Below are positions 26,325-33,596 of a stretch of DNA of 64,000 bases, piece by piece. The stretch is from contig NZ_AP018558.1 of the NCBI RefSeq assembly GCF_003574215.1, forward strand, positions 1,945,501-2,009,500, in the 5' to 3' direction. Made by a program: the position numbers and the translations under genes. This DNA comes from Hydrogenophilus thermoluteolus (GTDB taxonomy: Bacteria > Pseudomonadota > Gammaproteobacteria > Burkholderiales > Rhodocyclaceae). How positions within the stretch are numbered: position 1 is the stretch's first letter; each line of letters opens with the position of its first letter. The notes beneath the pieces were generated by a model. That model saw only the letters and a program-made list of their open reading frames with translations, ran no database searches and was not told the DNA's origin.

Positions 26325-27287
26325 TCAGCGCAACACACCTCGTTCGCGGTAATAACGGGCCGCACCCGGATGCAGCGGTGCGGGGGGATTCTTTGCCGCC
26401 CGTTCGAGCTGGATCCCTTTTGCGGCACTGTGCGCCGCGACCAACGCATCGTGATGCTCGAAGAGCGCTTTGGTGATCGCATAGACAAGATCTTCATCAA
26501 CGCCTGCATGGGTGGCAAGATAGTTGCGAATCGCCACCGTCTGTACGTCCTCGCTCTGCCCTTCGTAAGTCCCGGCCGGAATGGTCTCAGACTGGAAGAC
26601 CGGGTTGCCGATCTTTTCCACCACCGCTTCGGGGACGGGCACGAGCACGATTGGTAACGCTGCGGCCAAGTCGCGCACCGCAGCAACCCCCAAACCAGCG
26701 GAGATCAGCGTCGCGTCGAGTTGGCGGTTCTTCATCAGTTCCACCGATTCCCCGAACGAGACATATTCGACTTTCCCGAGGTCGTCGTAGGTGAACCCTG
26801 CCGCCTGAAAGATGGTCCGAGCGTTGATCTCGGTACCACTACGGGGCGCACCCACTGCAACCCGTTTCCCTTTGAGGTCGGTCAGGGAGCGAACCCCCGA
26901 ATCTTTGCTCGCGACGATTTGGATATAGTTGGGATAAATCGCCGCCAGGGTACGTAACTCTTTGAGTGGCGTTTTGAAACCCGCCTCGGCATCGCCATTC
27001 CATGCGTGCGCGAACGTGTCCCCCAACGTAAACGCCACTTCACCCCGCCCTTTCGCAAGCAGGTTGAGGTTTTCGGCAGAAGCCTTGGTGGCTTGGACAT
27101 TCACTTTGGCATTGGGCAAAACCTGCCCAACGACCTGCGAGAGTGCGACACCGAGCGGATAATAGACACCACTCGTTCCGCCAGTGAGGATCGTCACGAA
27201 GGTTTGACCCTGCGCTTGAGCGTGCCACGCAACCAGAAACAACAGGGCTGCGAGTGAACTGTGTAGAAATTCCCGTCTTTTCATCAC
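26325..27287 (-). CDS. TAXI-family TRAP solute-binding protein
   Basis: 320-residue periplasmic receptor with a signal peptide ending at AWHAQAQ. It has the TAXI-family opening ILTGGTSGVYYPLG, the VQATKASAENLNLL block, the AFTLGD segment, and GKRVAVGAPRSGTE. AGGAG lies 5 nt before a double ATG. It delivers ligand to the fused permease 32 nt downstream. TAXI receptors for glutamate and other small carboxylates are known; the ligand here is inferred at best from neighbours. Confidence 0.92.
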   Translation of the reverse strand: MMKRREFLHSSLAALLFLVAWHAQAQGQTFVTILTGGTSGVYYPLGVALSQVVGQVLPNAKVNVQATKASAENLNLLAKGRGEVAFTLGDTFAHAWNGDAEAGFKTPLKELRTLAAIYPNYIQIVASKDSGVRSLTDLKGKRVAVGAPRSGTEINARTIFQAAGFTYDDLGKVEYVSFGESVELMKNRQLDATLISAGLGVAAVRDLAAALPIVLVPVPEAVVEKIGNPVFQSETIPAGTYEGQSEDVQTVAIRNYLATHAGVDEDLVYAITKALFEHHDALVAAHSAAKGIQLERAAKNPPAPLHPGAARYYRERGVLR

Positions 27288-27331
27288 CGTCTCCTTTGGT
27301 TGTGGGTAAAACTTTCTTTATTTAGGATAAC

Positions 27332-28588
27332 TCAAATCACCCCCTTTTGGCGCAAAGTAGCGATTTCGGATGCGTCATACCCCACCGAACGCAGCACATC
27401 CTCGGTGTCGGCACCCAGGATCGGCGGTGCATTGCGATAGGTGACAGGGGTTTCGGAAAAGCGAATGGGATTGGCCACCTGCGGGACTTCACCCGCTAGC
27501 GGATGCGGCAACGTGCGCATCATTTCACGATGAGTCACTTGCGGATCGGCAAAAACCGCAGCCAGATCGTTGATCGGCCCACAGGGCACACCAACCGTTT
27601 CCAACGCACGGATCCAATACGCCGTCGGCTGTTTGCGCGTCTCTTGCGCAATGAGTGGAATCAAGAGGTCACGATGAGCAACCCGCGCCGCGTTGGTGGC
27701 AAAACGGGGATCGACAGCCCACTCGGGGTGCCCCAACTGCTCGGCAAGCCGCGCAAATTGCGCGTCGTTCCCCACCGCGATAATCATGTGGCCGTCGGCG
27801 CTGGGAAAATCCTGGTATGGAACAATATTCGGATGGGCGTTGCCCAGCCGATCGGGCACCCTACCGGAAACGAGATAATTGAGCGCCTGATTCGCCAGGC
27901 ACGCCACTTGAACATCCAAAAGCGCCAGGTCGATATGCTGACCCCGCCCCGTCTTTTCTCGCGCGGCCAGCGCCGCAAGAATCGCGATCGTCGCGTACAA
28001 CCCGGTGAGAATGTCGGTGAGCGCAACACCGACCTTCATCGGGCCGCCGCCGGGCTCGGAATCGGGACGACCGGTGATACTCATCAACCCACCCATACCC
28101 TGGATGAGAAAGTCGTACCCGGCGCGACCAGCGTAAGGGCCCGTTTGACCAAACCCCGTAATCGAACAGTAGATGAGGCGTGGATTGCACGCAGCCAGGG
28201 TCGGGTAATCGAGGCGATACGGTGCAAGCCCTCCGACCTTGAAATTCTCGACCACCACGTCCGCACGTTGTGCCAGCCGATGCAGCACCGCTTGCCCTAC
28301 GGGCTGGGTGAAATCGACGGTCACCGAGCGTTTGTTACGGTTTGCGCAGAGGTAGTAGGCCGATTCCCCTGTTTCGTTACCCTCCCGATCGCGCAACCAC
28401 GGCGGCCCCCATTGCCGGGTATCGTCACCACGACCAGGTCGTTCGATCTTGATCACCTCAGCCCCTAGGTCGGCCAACAGTTGCGTCGCCCATGGCCCGG
28501 CCAAGATTCGTGACAGGTCAAGGACGACCAATCCCGTCAAAGGTCCGGTTCGGCATGCGTCCGTATCGTTCTCGGCGTCACGTGCCAT
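27332..28588 (-). CDS. CaiB/BaiF-family CoA-transferase (glutarate type likely)
   Basis: 418-residue class III CoA-transferase. N-terminal LDLSRILAGPWATQLLADLGAEVIKIE (in pieces), CANRNKRSVTVD and AGYDFLIQGMGGLMSITG, where the Asp of GYD is the expected catalytic aspartate forming the acyl anhydride. The closest pattern is succinyl-CoA:glutarate CoA-transferase (SUGCT-like), which would feed the glutaryl-CoA dehydrogenase five genes down; this is supported by context, not proved. The ATG at 28588 lies 2 nt after the SMUG1-like stop. The TAXI gene follows 44 nt later. Confidence 0.85.
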   Translation of the reverse strand: MARDAENDTDACRTGPLTGLVVLDLSRILAGPWATQLLADLGAEVIKIERPGRGDDTRQWGPPWLRDREGNETGESAYYLCANRNKRSVTVDFTQPVGQAVLHRLAQRADVVVENFKVGGLAPYRLDYPTLAACNPRLIYCSITGFGQTGPYAGRAGYDFLIQGMGGLMSITGRPDSEPGGGPMKVGVALTDILTGLYATIAILAALAAREKTGRGQHIDLALLDVQVACLANQALNYLVSGRVPDRLGNAHPNIVPYQDFPSADGHMIIAVGNDAQFARLAEQLGHPEWAVDPRFATNAARVAHRDLLIPLIAQETRKQPTAYWIRALETVGVPCGPINDLAAVFADPQVTHREMMRTLPHPLAGEVPQVANPIRFSETPVTYRNAPPILGADTEDVLRSVGYDASEIATLRQKGVI

Positions 28589-28590
28589 GG

Positions 28591-29403
28591 TCACCAAACC
28601 CCTGCTGCTTCGAGTTGCGCCACGGCCTGCGCCGCCCACCCCCGGTTCGCCGCAGGGCTCGCGGGGCTGGGATGAAGCATCGTGACGACCTTGGGCGTGG
28701 GTATCGTCTGCGCGGGCCGATCGGGTCGATCACCGTTTCCTGGCAAGACGATGGCAGCTTCCTTCCCTGCGGTGCATGCGAGCGCCTGCGCCACCCGTTT
28801 CGTCGCCCATTGCCCAATCCCAACCACCCATTCGGGTTGCAACTGCGAGACCACCGCGCGCAAATAGGCGTCACACTGCGTCAATAGGGGTTCCCGCACC
28901 GCAGCGGGCAGTTTGTCCGGCGTGACGTTACGCCCATGCGCCAAGAACGCCAGCGGACAGTAGTTGAGGACGAAATGGTCGGCGAAAAACCGTTGCGGGG
29001 TGCCAAACCGCTTAGCGAACATACCCCAAAGGCGCACTCCAGAAACTTCGCGACGCGGACAGGAAAACCCACGCACCGGTTTTTTCGGATCTTGGCGGGG
29101 CGGCGCTTCCACCGGCGCGACGATCCCAAGCCAGTCGCGCACGCTCGGCACGTCGCCAAACGGAATCCCCGTCTGGACCATCCCGAACGGCCCCGGATTC
29201 ATGCCGACAAAGAGCACCCGTTTCCGGCCGCTGCCATAGCGACGCAGGTACGCTTCGTGCGGTGCCCACGCATAGGTGAGCGGCGCATAGACGTGGGTAA
29301 TCGCCGGTGCGTGCACCGCAATCGCTGCCGCCTCCGACCACGGCAGTGTCCTATTCCGAAAACAGAGCGTGCGCGCAACAAGCGGGTGATCCGCTGCGAT
29401 CAC
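28591..29403 (-). CDS. SMUG1-type uracil-DNA glycosylase
   Basis: 270-residue protein of the SMUG1 family (uracil-DNA glycosylase superfamily family 3), which removes uracil and oxidised pyrimidines such as 5-hydroxymethyluracil from DNA. Motif 1 is FVGMNPGPFGMVQTG followed by PFGD; motif 2 is HPSPASPAANRGW, compared with HPSPRNPQANKGW in animal SMUG1. NYCPLAFL also matches. The start is taken as GTG at 29403, which overlaps the stop of the dienelactone hydrolase gene (GTGA). SMUG1 is common in animals and rare but known in bacteria. Its place among catabolic genes is unexplained. Confidence 0.88.
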   Translation of the reverse strand: MIAADHPLVARTLCFRNRTLPWSEAAAIAVHAPAITHVYAPLTYAWAPHEAYLRRYGSGRKRVLFVGMNPGPFGMVQTGIPFGDVPSVRDWLGIVAPVEAPPRQDPKKPVRGFSCPRREVSGVRLWGMFAKRFGTPQRFFADHFVLNYCPLAFLAHGRNVTPDKLPAAVREPLLTQCDAYLRAVVSQLQPEWVVGIGQWATKRVAQALACTAGKEAAIVLPGNGDRPDRPAQTIPTPKVVTMLHPSPASPAANRGWAAQAVAQLEAAGVW

Positions 29404-30119
29404 GCGAAGAGTTCCGCCAAAAAGTTCTGCATCGCCTGCCACGAACGGGCATCGGCCTTCGCGTTATAGACCGTGCCGAAGTCCGGGTCGTTTGCTTCTG
29501 GATTGGTGAACGCATGCATCGTGTGGCCGTAGGCGTGGAGCTGCCAGTCGGCACCCGCGTCGGTCATCTCTTTGGCAAAAGCCAAGACGGCCTCCGGTTT
29601 TGCCATCGGATCGTCCCAACCGTGCAGTGCGAGCACCTTCGCAGTGATTTGGTTCCCCGCGGTATTGCCGGGTGGCGTGAAGAGCCCATGGAAACTCACC
29701 ACCCCTTTGACTGGCGCACCAACCCGTGCCAGATCGAGCACCGAAAGCCCACCGAAGCAAAAGCCGATCGCAGCGACTTTTTCCGGATCGACTTCGGGCT
29801 GCATCGCCAACGCATGAATCGCCGCTTGCAGCCGTTTTTGCAGCAGTGCGCGATCCTGCACCAGGGGGGTCATCAGCGCCGCATTCTCCTCGCGCGATCG
29901 CCCCAACACCCCTTTGCCATAAACGTCCATCGCAAAACCGACGTACCCCAGTTCGGCAAGACGCTTTGCCTTGTCGACTTCGAACGCACTGCGGCCTGCC
30001 CACGCGTGCGCCACCGCAACCGCCGGGCGCTTGCCTTGCACGCGATCATCCCACGCCAGGATTCCTTCGAACGTTTTGCCATCGACCACGTATTCGATAG
30101 CGCGCGTCTGAATGCCCAT
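29400..30119 (-). CDS. Dienelactone hydrolase family protein
   Basis: 239-residue alpha/beta hydrolase of the DLH family, cytoplasmic. The nucleophile is Cys in GFCFGG, with Asp in WDDPM and His in GHTMHAFTNPEA completing the triad. True dienelactone hydrolases open lactone intermediates of chlorocatechol breakdown, but most chromosomal homologues are uncharacterised carboxylesterases and no chlorocatechol genes are nearby. AAGGAGGG lies a few bases before the ATG. The SMUG1-like gene overlaps its stop by 4 nt. Confidence 0.88.
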   Translation of the reverse strand: MGIQTRAIEYVVDGKTFEGILAWDDRVQGKRPAVAVAHAWAGRSAFEVDKAKRLAELGYVGFAMDVYGKGVLGRSREENAALMTPLVQDRALLQKRLQAAIHALAMQPEVDPEKVAAIGFCFGGLSVLDLARVGAPVKGVVSFHGLFTPPGNTAGNQITAKVLALHGWDDPMAKPEAVLAFAKEMTDAGADWQLHAYGHTMHAFTNPEANDPDFGTVYNAKADARSWQAMQNFLAELFA

Positions 30120-30174
30120 CTTTCCCTCCTTACCGTGTCATAAAAAACCGATAACGTGCTAAGCCCACAGTACC

Positions 30175-30573
30175 TCAACCCTGCCACGCATGGGCCACAA
30201 GGAGATCGTACGGCACAGTGTCGAGAACCGATTGGTCGGTTGCTTCGAGCACAACCGGCGGCGCGACGCCCGCTTCCAGCGCCTCGATCCAGCGCCAAAG
30301 AGAGACACACCAGCGATCGCCCGCTTTGAGTCCAGGAAAACGCCATTCGGGTCGCGGGGTGACGAGATCGTTACCCCGCTGCAAAGAAAATTGGAGAAAC
30401 GCGTCGGTGACGCGCACACAAATGGTGTGCGCACCGGGATCTTCGGGGTACGCACAACAGTGACCATTGCGCGTAAAACCGGTCAACGGGGCAAAAGAAC
30501 AGGGCGCCAACGGCTCGCCGAGCACATTGACACCCAGGATCACAGGGGGTTCGGTTTCGGGGTATTCCGCCAT
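30175..30573 (-). CDS. DUF2237 family protein
   Basis: 132-residue protein that follows the DUF2237 pattern closely: NVLGEPLAPCSFAPLTGF, a GHCCAYPEDPGAHTICV block, RGNDLVTPRPEWRFPGLK, GDRWCVSLWRW and GVAPPVVLEAT. The three clustered Cys residues (C29, then the CC pair) could bind metal or take part in redox chemistry. Its function is not known. The ATG at 30573 (MAEYPETEPP) is preferred over 30585. It is 18 nt downstream of the DsrE-like gene. Confidence 0.85.
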   Translation of the reverse strand: MAEYPETEPPVILGVNVLGEPLAPCSFAPLTGFTRNGHCCAYPEDPGAHTICVRVTDAFLQFSLQRGNDLVTPRPEWRFPGLKAGDRWCVSLWRWIEALEAGVAPPVVLEATDQSVLDTVPYDLLVAHAWQG

Positions 30574-30591
30574 ACGCGGAATCATACCCGA

Positions 30592-31029
30592 TCAAGGCCG
30601 AATGTAGGCGTACCCCTCTTTTGCCTGCAAGCGCGCCACTTCCGCAACACCACTGGGAACGATTTTCGCTTCCAGCGCCAGTTTCTCTTTGGGAATTTGG
30701 AATGCCGTCAACGTGTTGTTGCAGACGCGGAACTCCACCCCCCGGTTGGCCAGTGCGCTGATCCGCTCCGCAAACGGTTTGCCATTGTGGTCCACCGCGT
30801 CCTCCAAGATGAACTGGACACCGGCTTTACCGTTCGCGACGACGACGATCTTTGCGGTTGGGTCGGCGTCAAGGTGGTTACGGATGTTGTTGAGCCCACG
30901 CGCAGCCTCTTCCACTCCTTGGGTGAAATGGTAAACCGCTTTCACCGGTTCATCGGCGCGGACCGTTGGAACCCACGCGCCAAGCGCAACAGTAGCAAGC
31001 AACGTATGCACAAAGGCTCTTTTGTTCAT
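30592..31029 (-). CDS. Periplasmic DsrE/F-like protein
   Basis: 145-residue secreted protein with a signal peptide (to about Ala24, PTVRADE) and a DsrE/F-like fold: AVYHFTQGVEEAARGLNNI, KIVVVANGKAGVQFIL, then ERISALANRGVEFRVCNNTL with the single conserved Cys of the family. DsrE-like proteins often carry sulfur or act as redox modules; in this periplasmic subgroup the role is unknown. The ATG at 31029 has GGAGAG upstream. It follows mobB by 23 nt at the distal end of the formate dehydrogenase operon. Confidence 0.8.
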   Translation of the reverse strand: MNKRAFVHTLLATVALGAWVPTVRADEPVKAVYHFTQGVEEAARGLNNIRNHLDADPTAKIVVVANGKAGVQFILEDAVDHNGKPFAERISALANRGVEFRVCNNTLTAFQIPKEKLALEAKIVPSGVAEVARLQAKEGYAYIRP

Positions 31030-31052
31030 GGGGTCTCTCCTTCGGGATCGAT

Positions 31053-31694
31053 TCAACGTGTGAAAATCGCTTCAGTTTTCACCCCAATAGTGCCACCACT
31101 GACGAGATCGATCACTGCCATCGCTATCGCATCAGGGTTTTCCAATGGTAGCATAAGTCGATTGCAAGATAGTTTTGCGCGCAGATCCGGTGTAGTGGCC
31201 ACAGCGAAAACCCAAGCGTCTTCTGGCCAGAGCGGCGGGCCAAAGGTCTCACCTCGCCAGACTTCTACTTTCGGAATCGCCGCACGTTTATAGCCTTCGA
31301 CAAGTACGAGATCGCATGGTTGCAGAGCAGCCAACAACTCGGACAACATCGGCTCTCCGGCCTGATTTTCATGGATCACCGCCCAGCGCCGAGGTGATGC
31401 AACCACGACCTGACGCGCGCCAGCATGGCGATGGCGCCAGGAATCCTTTCCGGGATGATCGATATCGCTCATGTGATGGGCGTGTTTCACGACGGCGATG
31501 TTCCACCCTTTTGCTGTCAGCGCAGCAACCACCTGAGTGACCAATGTCGTTTTTCCGCTACCCGACCATCCCGCAAAGCCGATCACGGGCGCCCCGTTTG
31601 GCGCACGCACCAAGGGAACAATGTGGTGACTGCCGGCAGGTTTTTTCTCCGACGCAAAAACCCCAGCGGCAGTCATCCACTCGGTTGCTCTCAT
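31053..31694 (-). CDS. mobB: Molybdopterin-guanine dinucleotide biosynthesis protein B
   Basis: 213-residue GTP-binding adaptor of bis-MGD cofactor synthesis. It has a P-loop (GFAGWSGSGKTTL), the VKHAHHMSDIDHPGKDSWRH segment typical of MobB, and LVEGYKRAAIPKVEVWR. The ATG at 31694 overlaps the stop of the cytochrome b gene (ATGA), so its synthesis is coupled to that of the formate dehydrogenase. This fits, because the formate dehydrogenase catalytic subunit needs bis-MGD. A weak N-terminal extension (~40 residues) precedes the P-loop domain. Confidence 0.93.
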   Translation of the reverse strand: MRATEWMTAAGVFASEKKPAGSHHIVPLVRAPNGAPVIGFAGWSGSGKTTLVTQVVAALTAKGWNIAVVKHAHHMSDIDHPGKDSWRHRHAGARQVVVASPRRWAVIHENQAGEPMLSELLAALQPCDLVLVEGYKRAAIPKVEVWRGETFGPPLWPEDAWVFAVATTPDLRAKLSCNRLMLPLENPDAIAMAVIDLVSGGTIGVKTEAIFTR

Positions 31695-32716
31695 TGCCGC
31701 CGTCCCGTGATCTCTTGATACCAGACCGCGTGGTGTTGTTTTGCCCACGCTTCGTCCACGTAGCCGGTCTTCATCCCGTCAAGCGACCCTTCCGAACCGA
31801 TCGTTCCAATATAGATATGGCCAAACGCCATCGCGATCATGAGGAGCGCGGCCGAGGCATGGAGGATATGCGCAAGCTGCATGTCCTGGCGGGTCTGACC
31901 AAAGAGCGGGAAATCGAGAATCAGTCCAGTCACCGTGACCGTCAACCCCAGCACGGTCACACCCACCCAGAACCAAAACTTCTCGCCGAAATTGAAGCGT
32001 CCAGAGGGAATTTCCTCCCCGGAAAGTAAACCACCGAACTTTTTCGCCCAGAGCCAATCTTGGTCGGTCAAGAGGTTGTCTTTCGCCCACCGCAAGATCA
32101 TCAACACCAAAAAGAACCCAAAGACAGGGCCCGTATAGTTATGGACATTCTTGGCTACCCACAATAGCGCAGCATTAACCGAAGTACCGAAGACCGGTTC
32201 GATGAGATGCTTACCAAAGAGAAGGCCCAATCCGGTTAGTGCGAGAAGCACAAAGCTGACTGCCACGATCCAATGAACCAAGCGCTCGTAGAACGTGAAG
32301 CGAAGCAACTTCCTTCCCGTTGCAGGTTCATGGAGCTTGATCGTCCCCTTTACCAAATAAAAAAGGGTGATCGCCACCATCACCGCCAGGATTAACCATC
32401 CGCCCCACACGGTGATCGGGCCATTACGGATTTGCCGCCATGTGTTCCCCTCGGATTGGATGAGGACGTTCGCTTCCGGCGTCTGAATCGAGGTCACCCC
32501 GGGCGCATAAAGAGTACGCCGAACGCCATCAAAAAAGGCCGCGTTATTGTGCCCTTGAGGCACAACCATTGCAGCGGGAGCATTCGGATCGATCCGTCCG
32601 CCCCGCGTCTCACCGACTTCGGCGCCCTGCGCGGAAACGGTGAAAAGAAGCAGGCAGAACACCAGAATTCCCGCCTCTTTCCACCCAATTAGCCAACGTT
32701 CACCAAACCCCTTCAT
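31691..32716 (-). CDS. fdhC: Formate dehydrogenase cytochrome b subunit (gamma)
   Basis: 341-residue membrane cytochrome b556-type subunit that passes electrons from the Fe-S subunit to the quinone pool. After a signal-like helix (GILVFCLLLFTVSAQG) and a periplasmic region, about four transmembrane helices follow, with candidate haem His in YERLVHWIVAVSFVLLAL, KNVHNYTGPVFGFFLV and LAHILHASAALLM, and in FGHIYIGTIGSEGS. GAGGAGA precedes the ATG at 32716. The extended N-terminal segment before the first haem helix is common in Fdh3-type gamma subunits. mobB overlaps its stop codon. Confidence 0.92.
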   Translation of the reverse strand: MKGFGERWLIGWKEAGILVFCLLLFTVSAQGAEVGETRGGRIDPNAPAAMVVPQGHNNAAFFDGVRRTLYAPGVTSIQTPEANVLIQSEGNTWRQIRNGPITVWGGWLILAVMVAITLFYLVKGTIKLHEPATGRKLLRFTFYERLVHWIVAVSFVLLALTGLGLLFGKHLIEPVFGTSVNAALLWVAKNVHNYTGPVFGFFLVLMILRWAKDNLLTDQDWLWAKKFGGLLSGEEIPSGRFNFGEKFWFWVGVTVLGLTVTVTGLILDFPLFGQTRQDMQLAHILHASAALLMIAMAFGHIYIGTIGSEGSLDGMKTGYVDEAWAKQHHAVWYQEITGRRQ

Positions 32717-32730
32717 GACACGTTCTCCTC

Positions 32731-32946
32731 TTACTGAACGCGGACATATTCGCTCTGTTTCTTCGTCCGCGTATTCACCGCTTCGAGCCAAGCCTGACGA
32801 TCGCCGGCGAAAGGCGCCGAGACGTACGAAGGAGGATCGTAGGCCGCCGTGCTTTTCCCAGGGGTGTAATCTTGTGGTTTTTCCGTACAGGCCGTCAAAA
32901 ACAGCCCCGCGATCACCAATAAGCCTGTGCCCCAATGTCTCAACAT
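32731..32946 (-). CDS. Small lipoprotein in the formate dehydrogenase operon
   Basis: 71-residue predicted lipoprotein: signal peptide with lipobox LTAC (residues 17-20), then a short hydrophilic stretch (TEKPQDYTPGKSTAAYDPP... AWLEAVNTRTKKQSEYVRVQ). It is squeezed between the Fe-S and cytochrome b genes, with 14-nt gaps on each side. I do not recognise a family. Its place suggests a subunit or assembly factor on the periplasmic face of the dehydrogenase, which is inference. An alternative start is at 32964, overlapping the fdhB stop; the ATG at 32946 puts the signal peptide at the N-terminus. Confidence 0.75.
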   Translation of the reverse strand: MLRHWGTGLLVIAGLFLTACTEKPQDYTPGKSTAAYDPPSYVSAPFAGDRQAWLEAVNTRTKKQSEYVRVQ

Positions 32947-32960
32947 GGCCTCCCCTCCTC

Positions 32961-33581
32961 TCAACGCTTGTCTGGAGTTGCCGATTGCCCAGACTCATTG
33001 CCGTAAGCAACGCGCCAACCCCATAGCTCCACGCCATAACCGCGGCGCAACACCCGCTCCCGCATAATGTCGGAGAGCACTTCGGCATCCCCCGCGATCA
33101 ATGCTTTGGTCGAACACATTTCCGCGCAAAGCGGCAATTTGCCTTCCGCCAGACGGTTACGACCATACTTTTTCAGCTCCTCCTCAGAACCGTTTTCGCC
33201 AGGCCCCCCTGCGCAGAACGTGCATTTATCCATCTTGCCTCGTGCGGCAAAAGCGGTAGCGCCATTGGGGAATTGCGGCGCACCGAAGGGACAGGCGTAG
33301 AAGCAGTAGCCGCACCCGATGCATTTGTCTTTGTCATGCAATACCAACCCCTCTTCGGTCCGGTAGAAGCAGTTGGTGGGGCAGACCGCCATACAAGGAG
33401 CATCCGAGCAGTGCATGCACGCTACCGAAATCGATTTTTCACCCGGCTGGCCTTCGTTGAGGGTAACGACGCGCCGGCGTTGAATCCCCCACGGCACCTC
33501 ATGTTCGTTTTTACAAGCCGTAACGCAACCATTGCAGTTGATGCACCGTTCGGCGTCGCAGACGAATTTCATTCGCGCCAT
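32961..33581 (-). CDS. fdhB: Formate dehydrogenase iron-sulfur subunit (beta)
   Basis: 206-residue electron-transfer subunit with four ferredoxin-like clusters: CINCNGCVTAC near the N-terminus, CMHCSDAPCMAVCP, CIGCGYCFYACP, and CTFC with CAEMC nearer the C-terminus. It links the molybdenum subunit to cytochrome b. There is no transmembrane helix, unlike E. coli FdnH, so it is the short Fdh3-type beta subunit. It is 15 nt downstream of fdhA. It has no signal peptide and probably travels through Tat with FdhA. Confidence 0.95.
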   Translation of the reverse strand: MARMKFVCDAERCINCNGCVTACKNEHEVPWGIQRRRVVTLNEGQPGEKSISVACMHCSDAPCMAVCPTNCFYRTEEGLVLHDKDKCIGCGYCFYACPFGAPQFPNGATAFAARGKMDKCTFCAGGPGENGSEEELKKYGRNRLAEGKLPLCAEMCSTKALIAGDAEVLSDIMRERVLRRGYGVELWGWRVAYGNESGQSATPDKR

Positions 33582-33596
33582 CGTTTTACTCCTTCG

